Positions 1 through 7,860 of a DNA stretch of 29,318 nucleotides are shown here, in pieces. This DNA is from JAZKFR01 sp040386295 (GTDB taxonomy: Bacteria > Pseudomonadota > Gammaproteobacteria > Burkholderiales > Rhodocyclaceae): contig JAZKFR010000072.1 of the NCBI GenBank assembly GCA_040386295.1, positions 1 through 29,318 on the forward strand, in the 5' to 3' direction. Positions within the stretch are counted from its first letter, which is position 1. The number at the start of each line of letters is the position of its first letter. The position numbers were made by a program, and so were the translations under genes. Below the pieces are notes generated by a model. That model saw only the letters and a program-made list of their open reading frames with translations, was not told the origin of the DNA and did not search any database.

Positions 1-13
1 CGGGCTTTGCAAA

Positions 14-38
14 GCGGGCTTTTTTTGCGGGCTTTTTT
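14..38 (+). terminator. Possible right arm of a plus-strand terminator
   Basis: GCGGGC followed by a T run occurs twice in tandem (14-26 and 27-38), just after a GCTTTGCAAAGC palindrome. This looks like the end of an intrinsic terminator for a plus-strand gene lying before the window. The left arm is not fully visible, so the call is weak. Confidence 0.3.
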
Positions 39-65
39 GTTTTTTGATTTATGCTGAGCGGCTGA

Positions 66-99
66 CTGAGTCTGCTTTTCTGCTGAGTCTGATTTTCTG
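66..99. repeat. 17-bp tandem duplication
   Basis: Two adjacent 17-bp units (66-82 and 83-99) differ at one position; both begin CTGAGTCTG and end TTTTCTG. They lie just downstream of tRNA-Leu(CAG) on its strand. This is one of several short tandem repeats between genes in the window. Confidence 0.75.
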
Positions 100-106
100 A
101 TTTCTC

Positions 107-193
107 TGGTGCCCAGGAGAGGACTCGAACCTCCACAGTGTTGCCACCACCAGGACCTGAACCTGGCGCGTCTACCAATTTCGCCACCTGGGC
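107..193 (-). tRNA. tRNA-Leu (anticodon CAG)
   Basis: The minus strand folds as a class II tRNA of 87 nt including an encoded CCA end. The acceptor arm GCCCAGG pairs with CCTGGGC and is followed by discriminator A. The anticodon stem CCAGG/CCTGG encloses loop TTCAGGT, giving anticodon CAG for CUG leucine codons. A long variable arm and a TTCGAGTC T-loop are present. It is divergent from rnr, and its promoter overlaps the start of rnr. Confidence 0.96.
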
Positions 194-208
194 TTTGCGA
201 AAGGCGCG

Positions 209-236
209 ATTCTAAAGGAAGAAGTAAAAATGTCAA
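209..236 (-). promoter_or_regulatory. Promoter of tRNA-Leu(CAG), overlapping the rnr start
   Basis: On the minus strand a perfect -35 TTGACA (236-231) is separated by 16 bp from -10 TAGAAT (214-209). A GC-rich discriminator CGCGCC follows, as is common for stable RNA genes. Transcription would start about 9 nt before the mature tRNA. The -35 box includes bases of the rnr start codon, and the spacer contains the rnr ribosome binding site. Confidence 0.75.
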
Positions 237-2719
237 TCAAGAAACGCTCTGCCGCGCTTTCCAAAGTTAGGCAGCGTGACCCCTTTTTGGCGCGCGAATT
301 GGCTGCCTACGAGCAGCCTTTGCCTTCGCGCGAGTTTATTTTGCAAATGTTGGAAACCCAGGGTACGCCACTGAGTTTTGAGGATTTTTGCGCTTTGCTC
401 GATATTCGTGAGGACGAGTTCGAGGTGTTTCAACGCCGCCTACGCGCGATGGAGCGGGAAGCACAACTGATGCGCAACCGCAAAGGCGCGTACATCGTCC
501 CCGAGCGGGCAAGTCTGATCGCTGGCCGTATTGAAGGGCACGCCGACGGCTATGGTTTTTTAGTCCCCGACGAAGGGGGCGGCGATTTGTTTCTCGACAG
601 CAAGCAGATGTCAAAGGTCTTGCACGGCGACCGTGCTTTAGCTCGAGTCATGGGTCTTGATCGCAAGGGGCGACGCGAAGGCGCAATTGTCGAAGTGCTC
701 GAACGCGCTAACCGCATGGTCGTTGGCCGCGTTTTGTTGGAGCACGGCATCACGGTCGTCGTCCCCGAAAATCGGCGCATCAATCAAGATATTTTGATCG
801 CACCAGAAACGAATGCAGCGACCCAACCCAAGTTAAAGCTGGCGTCGGGCCAGGTTGTAATGGTCGAAATTATCGAGCAACCAAGCCGTCACGCTCAACC
901 GATTGGGCGCGTAGTCGAAATTTTAGGCAACTACGCAGACCCCGGCATGGAGATCGAGATTGCCCTGCGCAAGCACAATTTGCCACACGAGTTTTCGCCC
1001 AAAGTTGTTGAAGAGGCGAAAGCCCTACCAGCCAAAGTACGCAAAACGGATCTGGCAGGACGCGTCGATCTAAGAGACTTGCCCTTGGTAACGATTGATG
1101 GCGAAACGGCAAAAGATTTTGACGACGCAGTTTTTGCCGAAAAGAAGGGTCAGGGTTGGCGTTTGGTCGTCGCCATTGCCGACGTGAGCCACTACGTATT
1201 GCCCGATAGCGCGCTCGATCAAGAGGCGAAAGAACGCGGCAATTCGGTTTATTTTCCGCGCCGGGTCATCCCGATGCTGCCTGAAAAACTGTCAAACGGC
1301 TTGTGTTCGCTTAAACCGCAAGTAGATCGCTTAGCGATGGTTTGCGATATGTCGATCAGCCGCACGGGCGTAGTCAAAGCCTTTGATTTTTATCCCGCCG
1401 TCTTCCATTCACGCGCACGTTTGACTTATACCCAAGTGTGGCAGGCCTTGTCCGGGCAAGCGCAGGCGCCGAGCTCGGACGAACAAAAAGATGAAAAACA
1501 CCCCATTACAGAAGAGCTCTTACCGCATCTACAAGCGCTTTATGCCCTATTCAAAATCTTGCTAAAAGCCCGTGCGCAGCGCGGTGCGATTGATTTTGAA
1601 ACGGTCGAAACGATGATGCTCTTTAACGATCAAGGCAAAATCGAGAACATCGTGCCGGTACATCGTAACGACGCACATCGTTTAATCGAGGAATGCATGC
1701 TGGCAGCGAACGTCTGCGCTGCCGCCTTCCTCGAAGCGCATAAAGAGCCTTGTTTATATCGGGTGCACGAGGGGCCAACGCCGGAAAAACTGGAGGCTTT
1801 ACGTAGCTTCTTGAAAGAATTCGGCTTAGGCCTAGGCGGCGGTGATCAAGCCAGCGCGAAAGACTATGCCGCGCTACTCGCGCAAATAAAGCCCCGTCCC
1901 GACGCACAACTATTGCAAATAGTGATGCTGCGTTCTTTGCGGCAAGCCATGTACAGCCCGGATAACGTCGGCCATTTTGGTCTGTCTTACGAGCGCTACG
2001 CGCATTTCACTTCGCCCATTCGGCGTTACCCCGACCTCTTAGTGCACCGCTCGATCAAAGCAATTCTGGCGCGAACAGAAGCGAAAAAATCCAAAAAAAG
2101 TAGCCCGCCCTGGGACGAAGTCGGTTTGCATTGTTCGATGACTGAGCGCCGAGCTGATGAAGCAACGCGCGATGTAAATAACTGGCTGAAGTGTTATTAC
2201 ATGCGTGATCGCATCGGCGAAGTTTTTGCAGGCACGATTGCTTCGGTGGTGCCATTCGGCGTTTTTGTCGCCCTCGACAGCGTTTTTGTCGAAGGCCTAC
2301 TGCATGTCTCCGAGTTAGGCGAGGATTATTTCCAGTTTGACGCCTTAAAGCACCAAATGCTGGGCGAGCGTAGCGGCAAACGTTATCGCCTGGGCGATCG
2401 CTTACGCGTGCAGTTGGTTAAAGCCGATTTAGAAACGGGACGAATCGACTTTGTTCTAGATCCCGCCGAGCGGAAACCGAAACAAGAACGGCAAGCTAAA
2501 ACACTGACGCCGCTGACGCGTGAAAAACAGCGGACACAGCCAGCCAAAGAGAAAAAAGCAGGACGAGAGAACAAAGTGCTTCCGTCCAAAAGCAAAAACA
2601 GCGCGGGCAAAACCGCTAAAAAAGCAAAAACCGTTGCGCTCAAAACAGGCAACGCCTCGGCACTCAGCCCCTCAGCCAAAAAAGCCAAAGGAGCGCCTCG
2701 TTTAAGCAAAAAGAAATAG
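230..2719 (+). CDS. rnr: Ribonuclease R (3'-5' exoribonuclease)
   Basis: An 829-residue RNase II/R family enzyme that degrades structured RNA processively in the cytoplasm and takes part in RNA quality control. Domain order is typical: an N-terminal winged-helix region (about 25-90), cold-shock domains (about 95-240), the RNB catalytic domain (about 280-620), an S1 domain (about 663-747) and a lysine-rich tail (750-829). The catalytic block TIDGETAKDFDDA gives metal ligands Asp290, Asp296, Asp298 and Asp299, matching E. coli Asp272/278/280/281. The start is supported by AAGGAAG about 7 nt upstream. The basic tail is longer and lower in complexity than the rest and probably binds RNA or ribosomes. 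Its promoter must lie at or beyond the tRNA gene, because the region before its ribosome binding site is taken by the divergent tRNA promoter. Confidence 0.97.
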   Translation: MSIKKRSAALSKVRQRDPFLARELAAYEQPLPSREFILQMLETQGTPLSFEDFCALLDIREDEFEVFQRRLRAMEREAQLMRNRKGAYIVPERASLIAGRIEGHADGYGFLVPDEGGGDLFLDSKQMSKVLHGDRALARVMGLDRKGRREGAIVEVLERANRMVVGRVLLEHGITVVVPENRRINQDILIAPETNAATQPKLKLASGQVVMVEIIEQPSRHAQPIGRVVEILGNYADPGMEIEIALRKHNLPHEFSPKVVEEAKALPAKVRKTDLAGRVDLRDLPLVTIDGETAKDFDDAVFAEKKGQGWRLVVAIADVSHYVLPDSALDQEAKERGNSVYFPRRVIPMLPEKLSNGLCSLKPQVDRLAMVCDMSISRTGVVKAFDFYPAVFHSRARLTYTQVWQALSGQAQAPSSDEQKDEKHPITEELLPHLQALYALFKILLKARAQRGAIDFETVETMMLFNDQGKIENIVPVHRNDAHRLIEECMLAANVCAAAFLEAHKEPCLYRVHEGPTPEKLEALRSFLKEFGLGLGGGDQASAKDYAALLAQIKPRPDAQLLQIVMLRSLRQAMYSPDNVGHFGLSYERYAHFTSPIRRYPDLLVHRSIKAILARTEAKKSKKSSPPWDEVGLHCSMTERRADEATRDVNNWLKCYYMRDRIGEVFAGTIASVVPFGVFVALDSVFVEGLLHVSELGEDYFQFDALKHQMLGERSGKRYRLGDRLRVQLVKADLETGRIDFVLDPAERKPKQERQAKTLTPLTREKQRTQPAKEKKAGRENKVLPSKSKNSAGKTAKKAKTVALKTGNASALSPSAKKAKGAPRLSKKK

Positions 2720-2751
2720 CCCCGACGGAGGTCTCCCGGCGCAGCTGCAGA

Positions 2752-2779
2752 CCGAATCTAGCAAGCCGAATCTAGCAAG
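2752..2779. repeat. 14-bp tandem duplication after rnr
   Basis: CCGAATCTAGCAAG occurs twice without a spacer (2752-2765 and 2766-2779). The core CGAATCTAG appears a third time inverted at 2791-2799, in the loop of the next hairpin, so this short intergenic stretch could form alternative structures. Confidence 0.85.
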
Positions 2780-2809
2780 CTAATGGCGCGCTAGATTCGC
2801 GCCATTAGC
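2779..2809. terminator. 12-bp hairpin between convergent rnr and ygiD
   Basis: GCTAATGGCGCG (2779-2790) pairs perfectly with CGCGCCATTAGC (2798-2809) across a 7-nt loop. It lies between two convergent genes, where a bidirectional terminator is expected, but neither strand has a T run after the stem. It could be a U-tract-less terminator, an mRNA 3'-end stabiliser or an intergenic palindrome. Confidence 0.5.
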
Positions 2810-2887
2810 CTTAGAAGAACAGGCGCGCAAAGACAAAAACGCAGCGCAACTGCTGCGACGAGACGTTAAGGCAACTTAGGATTCAAT

Positions 2888-2929
2888 GTTACGACACAAC
2901 CGTTACGACGCAACCGTTGCGACGCCACC
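2888..2929. repeat. 14-bp minisatellite, three units, across the end of ygiD
   Basis: Three 14-bp units (2888-2901, 2902-2915, 2916-2929), consensus GTTRCGACRCMACC, lie head to tail. The ygiD stop codon (2903-2905 on the minus strand) is inside the array. Because 14 is not a multiple of 3, gain or loss of one unit would change the last residues of the protein. Confidence 0.85.
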
Positions 2930-3742
2930 GGTTGCGGCACCGCCGCCAGCGCCCGGCAAACCCCAGCCATACGACTCCATAGACAACACAGCGTAAGTCA
3001 CTTCGCTGCCCAGGCACTGGCAAGACTCGTCTGCCCGGCTTGCCGCCAACGCCACCAGCAGGGGCAGAAAATGCTCCTCAGTCGGATGCGCACGTTCAGC
3101 CTGCGGCGCGATGGCACGATAGCGGATCAACTGATCGAACTGCCGCGTTTGCACAGCGCGGCGTACCCAATGCGTAAATTCCAGCACATAAGGCTCGGCC
3201 GGCCCCGCCGACTGTCTGAACTCATACAGATTGTGCGTCATGCCGCCTGAGCCAATCAGCGCAACCCCCTGCTGGCGCAGCGGCGCGAGCGCCTGACCCA
3301 AGGCAACGGCTGCTGTCGTACTCAAGCTGTAAGGCATAGAAAGCTGAAACACGGGGATCTGCGCTGCGGGCAGCAGATGATAAAGCGCCGTCCACGCGCC
3401 GTGATCAAACCCACGCTGCGCATCGAAACCAGCATCAATTCCCGCCGCGCCGAGTAATTCAAGCGCCACCTGCGCCAGCTCAGGACAGCCCGGTGCAGGG
3501 TATTGCAACTGATAAAGCGGCGGCGGAAACCCGCTGAAGTCATGAATCGTCTGCGGCGCAGGCGTGCTCATCACCTGCACGCGCGTCGTCTGCCAATGCG
3601 GCGAAACGACTAAAACCGCGCGCAGCCCGCGCAAAGACTGGCCAAGCAAACCTAAATTCGCACCGAGCTGCCCCGGCGCCAAAGCAAAAGTCGGCGCGCC
3701 ATGTGAGATAAAAAGTGCGGGGGCGAGTATTGGCTTGTTCAT
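2903..3742 (-). CDS. ygiD: Class III extradiol ring-cleavage dioxygenase, DODA/YgiD family
   Basis: A 279-residue member of the LigB-like family that includes E. coli YgiD (4,5-DOPA extradiol dioxygenase); the natural substrate is uncertain. Near the N-terminus LFISHGAPT carries the first metal histidine. Further motifs are VSPHW, RGFDHGAWTAL and SGGMTHNL, whose histidines complete the metal and active site in the family. The start at 3742 (MNKPILAPALF) is chosen because the conserved domain begins there and GGAAT lies just upstream. A longer reading frame to 3889 adds a Cys-rich stretch unlike the family. The C-terminus (GGGAATGGVATVAS) is low in complexity and partly encoded by a 14-bp tandem repeat. 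It is convergent with rnr and divergent from the AbiE pair. Confidence 0.88.
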   Translation of the reverse strand: MNKPILAPALFISHGAPTFALAPGQLGANLGLLGQSLRGLRAVLVVSPHWQTTRVQVMSTPAPQTIHDFSGFPPPLYQLQYPAPGCPELAQVALELLGAAGIDAGFDAQRGFDHGAWTALYHLLPAAQIPVFQLSMPYSLSTTAAVALGQALAPLRQQGVALIGSGGMTHNLYEFRQSAGPAEPYVLEFTHWVRRAVQTRQFDQLIRYRAIAPQAERAHPTEEHFLPLLVALAASRADESCQCLGSEVTYAVLSMESYGWGLPGAGGGAATGGVATVAS

Positions 3743-3903
3743 GTTGATTCCAAGAAATAGAAAATGAGCTAAGGCACAGCATAAAGGCGCGCATAAGCTA
3801 CGCGCTTCTGGCGCAACCCGGCCTCCTGAGCAAAAAGAAGCGCACATTTTTGGCTTTAAGAGCGTGGATGCATGAGTCTGATAGCACACCTACACCTCTC
3901 TAC

Positions 3904-3933
3904 TGTCCGAAATTTGCATATAATAAACGGACA
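3904..3933 (+). promoter_or_regulatory. Operator-flanked promoter of the AbiE-type pair, probably leaderless
   Basis: TATAAT (3919-3924) sits inside an inverted repeat, TGTCCG (3904-3909) and CGGACA (3928-3933); the second arm ends on the A of the ATG. The -10 box is only 8 nt before the start codon, so the transcript would start at or next to the ATG with no ribosome binding site. No good -35 is seen. AbiEi antitoxins are known to bind inverted repeats in their own promoter, so autoregulation is likely. Confidence 0.65.
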
Positions 3934-4604
3934 TGAAACAGCCTACGCCCAACCCAGCACCAACCCTCAAAGCGCAGATTGCTCAGCGCATCGCGCAAGC
4001 ACCAGCATCCGCTGTATGGACACCGGTGGATTTTCTCGATTTGGGTAAGCGCGATGCGGTCGATAAAACNNNNNNNNNNATGGTGGCCAGCGCTAGCTTA
4101 CGTCGTCTTGACCGGGGGCTATACGATCAAGCTCGACTTAACACATTAACTGGCCAAGCTTCTGTCCCTGATTACCGCAGTGTCATTGATGCGGTAGGTC
4201 GGCGAGACCAAGTCCGAATGTTGATCGATGGCATGACCGCTGCCAATGATCTAGGTTTAAGCAATGCCGTGCCTGGGCAAATCACCGTTCATACAGACGG
4301 TCGGCTGCGCCCCATCCGTTTGGGTAATCTGACCATCCACTTTAAATTGACCGCGCCCAGCAAACTCTATTGGTCGGGACATCCGGCCATGCGCATCGTG
4401 CAAGCTTTGTACTGGTTGCGCGATAGCATCAAGGACGATGCCCCATCAGGACAGGGTGTCGTTAAAGACAAGTTGATTCGGCTACTGCGCGACTCAACTC
4501 AAGCGGACAAGATGCGTGACGATCTGCGATCGGGCTTGCATACCGTCCCTTCCTGGATGCAACAGTGGATACGAGAATTGCTGACAGCGGTGACTCAGCA
4601 ATGA
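3933..4604 (+). CDS. AbiEi-like antitoxin / DUF6088 family protein
   Basis: About 223 residues. The N-terminal part has the winged-helix pattern of DUF6088/AbiEi proteins (WTPVDFLDLG, then LRRLDRGLYD at about 55-65), and the C-terminal half resembles the antitoxin domain. Such proteins repress their own promoter and counter the AbiEii nucleotidyltransferase encoded next to them. A run of 10 Ns interrupts codons 46-49. Family members have a short helix here of the form VDxALxRLV, and a gap of exactly 10 nt restores DKTxxxMV in frame, so the gene is probably intact. It ends 10 nt before the partner gene. Family assignment is by recognition of the motif order; the exact antitoxin role is inferred from context. 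Confidence 0.8.
   Translation: MKQPTPNPAPTLKAQIAQRIAQAPASAVWTPVDFLDLGKRDAVDKXXXXMVASASLRRLDRGLYDQARLNTLTGQASVPDYRSVIDAVGRRDQVRMLIDGMTAANDLGLSNAVPGQITVHTDGRLRPIRLGNLTIHFKLTAPSKLYWSGHPAMRIVQALYWLRDSIKDDAPSGQGVVKDKLIRLLRDSTQADKMRDDLRSGLHTVPSWMQQWIRELLTAVTQQ
4070..4079. other. Assembly gap of 10 N in the antitoxin gene
   Basis: Ten unknown bases. Reading frame and expected protein length both fit a true gap of 10 nt, so it does not indicate a broken gene. Confidence 0.9.
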
Positions 4605-4614
4605 GCGCGCAAGC

Positions 4615-5730
4615 ATGAATCACGGCTTTCTCTCCGTCATCGCTGCCACTCCCGAGAATCGGCGCGGTCTGTTTTTAGCGACGGCCAATCGGCTTGGCAC
4701 CCCCCTACAAAACGTCGAAAAAGATTTCTGGGTTTGCTGGGTATTGGATCTACTGTTCAATGGCAAAGAGACGATCGAGCCTCGATTGTTGTTCAAGGGC
4801 GGCACCTCTCTTTCCAAGGCATATGGCCTCATCTCTCGGTTTTCCGAAGACATCGATATCACGGTTTTCCGCGAAGACATTGGGCAAGACATCGAAATCG
4901 CCGATCTGGAAAAATTATCGGGCAAGCAGCAACGTAATCGTTTGGATGCCCTCAAACAGGCTTGCCAGAGCTACATTCAGGGGGCACTTAAAGAGCGACT
5001 GAATCGGCAAATCAAAACCGTGTTTCGCGAAGTAGGCACCCCACTGACTGAGGACATGGTCATCCTGGATAGCGCCGATCCTGATCGGCAAAGCTTGTTG
5101 GTGTGCTATCCCTCAGCGATGGCGGATGAAAGATATTTTGGATTTGGCCAGCACCACGCAAATTTCAACGATGGAAGATTTGCAGATCTTTATGTGAAGC
5201 CGACGATCAAGATAGAAGCCGGCGCCAAATCCGCTTTAGATCCGCACCGTCAAAGGCTGATAAAACCGTACGTAGCTAACGAGATCGCAACAGTCGACCT
5301 GACCGTGCAAGGTGTTGTCACCATTGATGCCGAACGCACGTTCTGGGACAAAATATTGATTCTGCATGGCTTGCGTCGTTGGTACGACATCCGTGGGCAG
5401 CTCCGTCAGCAGGGTCATCGAATATCACGGCACTACTACGACATTTACCAGCTGCTGCAATCCGAAGTAGGAGAGCGTGCTAAAAAAGACCGCACGCTCG
5501 CTAACCATTGCACGCGTCATGCACAAATGTTTTTCAACAGCACGGATCTGGATTTAAAGAGTGCTTATCCAGGATCATTTGCCATTACGCCGACCTTAGC
5601 GATGGCCGAAGTCCTCAGACGCGATTACCAAGCAATGGCGGGAATGATTTTCAATGAGGTGCCAGATTTCGCAATAGTGATGAATGCGCTTGAGCAACTT
5701 GAACAGCAAATCAATCAAACTTCAGATTAA
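4615..5730 (+). CDS. abiEii: AbiEii/AbiGii-type nucleotidyltransferase toxin
   Basis: A 371-residue DNA polymerase beta-like nucleotidyltransferase of the AbiEii family, the toxin half of AbiE phage-abortive systems; characterised relatives modify tRNA 3' ends or other RNA targets with nucleotides. Motifs: VEKDFW (34-39), the nucleotidyltransferase core KGGTSLSKAY (61-70) followed by EDIDI with metal-binding Asp79 and Asp81, and the later block DAERTFWDK (238-246) containing Glu240 and Lys246. All expected catalytic residues are present, so it should be active. It follows the antitoxin with a 10-nt gap. An ATG overlapping the antitoxin stop (4601) opens a five-codon minigene ending at 4618, which may help couple translation. 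The pair is flanked by housekeeping genes and looks like an inserted module. Confidence 0.9.
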   Translation: MNHGFLSVIAATPENRRGLFLATANRLGTPLQNVEKDFWVCWVLDLLFNGKETIEPRLLFKGGTSLSKAYGLISRFSEDIDITVFREDIGQDIEIADLEKLSGKQQRNRLDALKQACQSYIQGALKERLNRQIKTVFREVGTPLTEDMVILDSADPDRQSLLVCYPSAMADERYFGFGQHHANFNDGRFADLYVKPTIKIEAGAKSALDPHRQRLIKPYVANEIATVDLTVQGVVTIDAERTFWDKILILHGLRRWYDIRGQLRQQGHRISRHYYDIYQLLQSEVGERAKKDRTLANHCTRHAQMFFNSTDLDLKSAYPGSFAITPTLAMAEVLRRDYQAMAGMIFNEVPDFAIVMNALEQLEQQINQTSD

Positions 5731-5782
5731 GAACGCCCCATTTCAGACAAGTTCTTGACCTCGCACCGCACCATGTCAGAGA

Positions 5783-5805
5783 CCTTGGGCTGAGTCAGTC
5801 CAAGG
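5783..5805. terminator. 10-bp hairpin between convergent abiEii and qmcA
   Basis: CCTTGGGCTG (5783-5792) pairs with CAGTCCAAGG (5796-5805) with a single G-T wobble and a 3-nt loop. It lies between convergent genes, and no T run follows on either strand. Probably a transcription end structure without a U tract. Confidence 0.45.
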
Positions 5806-5840
5806 CCGGCGAATAATGAGCGGCGTTCTCCGCACACAAG

Positions 5841-6749
5841 CTACTTACCCGACTGCACCATGCGCATCGCCGAAGCGATCAGCGTTGAGACTTCGCTCAT
5901 ATTGCTTGGCACAATCAAAGTCGTTGTCGCATCGGCAGCAACTTTTGAATACGCATCGACCGCTCTTTCGGCGACCTTCAATTGCACTGCGCTCTCGCCG
6001 CCTGGTTTGGCAATCGCCGCAGCAATGCGTTCAATCGCACCCGCCGTTGCTTCGGCAACGAGCATGATCGATTGGGCATCACCTTGCGCTTTGTTGATCA
6101 CGGCCTGCTTCTCGCCTTCAGAGCGCGCAATGAAGGCTTCGCGCTCGCCGGTGGCGATATTGATCTGCTCTTGCCGACGTCCTTCAGAAGCAGCAATCAA
6201 GGCTCGCTTCTCGCGCTCAGCCGTAATCTGCTGCTGCATCGCGTGCAAAATTTCTTTCGGCGGCGTCAGATCTTTGATTTCGTAACGCAGCACTTTGACG
6301 CCCCAATTGAGCGCCGCTTCATCAATCGCCGCGACGACTTGCGCATTGATGATGTCGCGCTCTTCAAAGGTTTTATCGAGCTCCAATTTACCGATCACTG
6401 AACGCAGCGAGGTCTGCGCTAATTGCGAAATAGCGACGATGTAATCGCTCGATCCGTAACTCGCGCGCATCGCATCGGTGACCTGAAAGTAGAGAATTCC
6501 ATCGACTTGCAACTGCGTGTTATCCCGCGTGATGCAAATCTGACTGGCGATATCGAGCGGGATTTCTTTCAGCACATGTTTGTACGCAACCTCGTCAATA
6601 AAGGGAATGAGGATATTCAAACCCGGACCGAGCGTGCGTTGATACTTGCCCAGCCGCTCAACGACCCAGGCGTGCTGCTGTGGCACAACGCGAATGGCGC
6701 GGATGATAAAAACAACTGCGATGAAGGCAAAAACAATTGCGATTTCCAT
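5841..6749 (-). CDS. qmcA: SPFH/stomatin-family membrane protein (QmcA-like)
   Basis: A 302-residue SPFH (band 7) protein anchored by one N-terminal hydrophobic segment (about 2-18). The SPFH domain follows (about 20-185; VPQQHAWVVERLGKYQRTLGPG, and TPPKEILHAMQQQ near its end), then an Ala/Glu-rich coiled coil (about 185-240; ITAEREKRALIAASEGRRQE). Family members form large membrane-associated oligomeric cages and influence protease and membrane organisation. A good ribosome binding site (AAAGGAG) precedes the start. The upstream neighbour NfeD is its usual partner, 41 nt away on the same strand. Nothing suggests damage. Confidence 0.92.
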   Translation of the reverse strand: MEIAIVFAFIAVVFIIRAIRVVPQQHAWVVERLGKYQRTLGPGLNILIPFIDEVAYKHVLKEIPLDIASQICITRDNTQLQVDGILYFQVTDAMRASYGSSDYIVAISQLAQTSLRSVIGKLELDKTFEERDIINAQVVAAIDEAALNWGVKVLRYEIKDLTPPKEILHAMQQQITAEREKRALIAASEGRRQEQINIATGEREAFIARSEGEKQAVINKAQGDAQSIMLVAEATAGAIERIAAAIAKPGGESAVQLKVAERAVDAYSKVAADATTTLIVPSNMSEVSTLIASAMRMVQSGK

Positions 6750-6790
6750 GGTGAAGCTCCTTTAATTTTTAACGGTGCGTAAAGCGCTTG

Positions 6791-7228
6791 TTATTTACCG
6801 TTTGCGGACTCAATCAACTCAAGAACCAAACGACTGCCGACGACTTCAACAACACGGTGCTCGCCCGGCTGCGGCGCAACACCTGGGCGATGCAGCACCA
6901 GCCAGTGCGCGCCCCGGTATTGCACACTCGCTGTGCCGTCTGGATTCCAAACGGCGACATGAACCATCTCACCAATGTCCAGATTGATGTCGGGATTAGC
7001 CTGCGCCGCTTGCCGCACAGCACTGCGTTTGAGATACCACGCCAGCACCGCACCACCGCCGACCACCGCAGCAACGATCAGTTGCACGGTTTGGCTAGCG
7101 CCTAAGTGCGCCGCCAGCGCAGCGGCCACCATGCCGATGGCCAGCATCAACAAATAAAAAGTGTTGCTGAGTAATTCGAGGACGACAGCACCGCCTGCCA
7201 GGAGCCACCAGATGCTTGCTTCGCTCAT
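6791..7228 (-). CDS. NfeD-like membrane protein
   Basis: A 145-residue short-form NfeD (NfeD1b) protein. Two or three hydrophobic segments lie within about 6-66, then a soluble OB-fold-type domain (about 80-140; DIGEMVHVAVWNPDGTASVQYRGAHW). NfeD proteins are encoded beside SPFH proteins and are thought to act with them at the membrane. The start is well supported by GGAAG 6 nt upstream. That ribosome binding site abuts the stop codon of the upstream DUF4276 gene, leaving only 11 nt between the two genes, so it is probably co-transcribed with the ATPase-TOPRIM pair. Confidence 0.88.
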   Translation of the reverse strand: MSEASIWWLLAGGAVVLELLSNTFYLLMLAIGMVAAALAAHLGASQTVQLIVAAVVGGGAVLAWYLKRSAVRQAAQANPDINLDIGEMVHVAVWNPDGTASVQYRGAHWLVLHRPGVAPQPGEHRVVEVVGSRLVLELIESANGK

Positions 7229-7239
7229 TTGTTTCTTCC

Positions 7240-7860
7240 TTATGTTGATTGCAATTCACTCAGCAATGCCTGCTCCATCTTACGCAGCGCAAGGACTAAT
7301 TGATGAAAGCTCGGCGAGCGTGTGTTGCCAAGGTCAAGGTGCGCACCAATTGCTCTCGAACCGCCCACTTTTTGATACATGCCATGACTTAATTTTTCCA
7401 GCTCACGACTGGGCGAAACCAAGATATCCGGCTGACGGAATTTGCCTTTATTTTGCTTCGCCACCAGACCAGACAAACCCAAGCCAGCCTCTACAGCCGC
7501 AAGATCCGCAAGATAAAAACTTTCTAATTCACGGCAAGCGATACGAACAAGTGCACACGACGCCTTGCCTGCACGATCACATTTTTCAAGCAGTGAAGCT
7601 TTCAGCGATCGGCACTCTGGATGATTATCTTGGTCTCGCATCACGATAAAACGCGCTGCTGGATTGAGGTAGCCACGCAAGCGTTTTTCCAGTTGCTTGT
7701 CCAAATCCTGCTTGCCCTGAAAGGAGATATAACGTGACGTGATGCGCAGATCAATGAGCTTCGGCACCAGGGCTTTTAACATGGCCTCAGCAGAAGACTC
7801 CTCAAGCAAAAAAACCAGCTCCAAACGCTTCGTCGATGGCACAGCGCACGTCGACATCAT
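7240..7860 (-). CDS. DUF4276 family protein, TOPRIM-like putative nuclease
   Basis: A 206-residue protein of the DUF4276 type. It has features compatible with a TOPRIM metal site: an acidic pair after the first strand (LEFLLEES-like segment, Glu20 and Glu21), a DxD in VMRDQDNH (Asp76, Asp78), and a conserved RIACRELESFYLAD segment (106-119). Such small proteins are commonly encoded directly after AAA_21-type ATPases, and together they resemble a split OLD-family ATPase-nuclease. Here its ATG overlaps the ATPase stop by 4 bp (ATGA), so the two are translationally coupled. The likely job is the effector half of a defence module. TOPRIM assignment is by motif reading and not proven; nuclease activity is inference. 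Confidence 0.75.
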   Translation of the reverse strand: MMSTCAVPSTKRLELVFLLEESSAEAMLKALVPKLIDLRITSRYISFQGKQDLDKQLEKRLRGYLNPAARFIVMRDQDNHPECRSLKASLLEKCDRAGKASCALVRIACRELESFYLADLAAVEAGLGLSGLVAKQNKGKFRQPDILVSPSRELEKLSHGMYQKVGGSRAIGAHLDLGNTRSPSFHQLVLALRKMEQALLSELQST

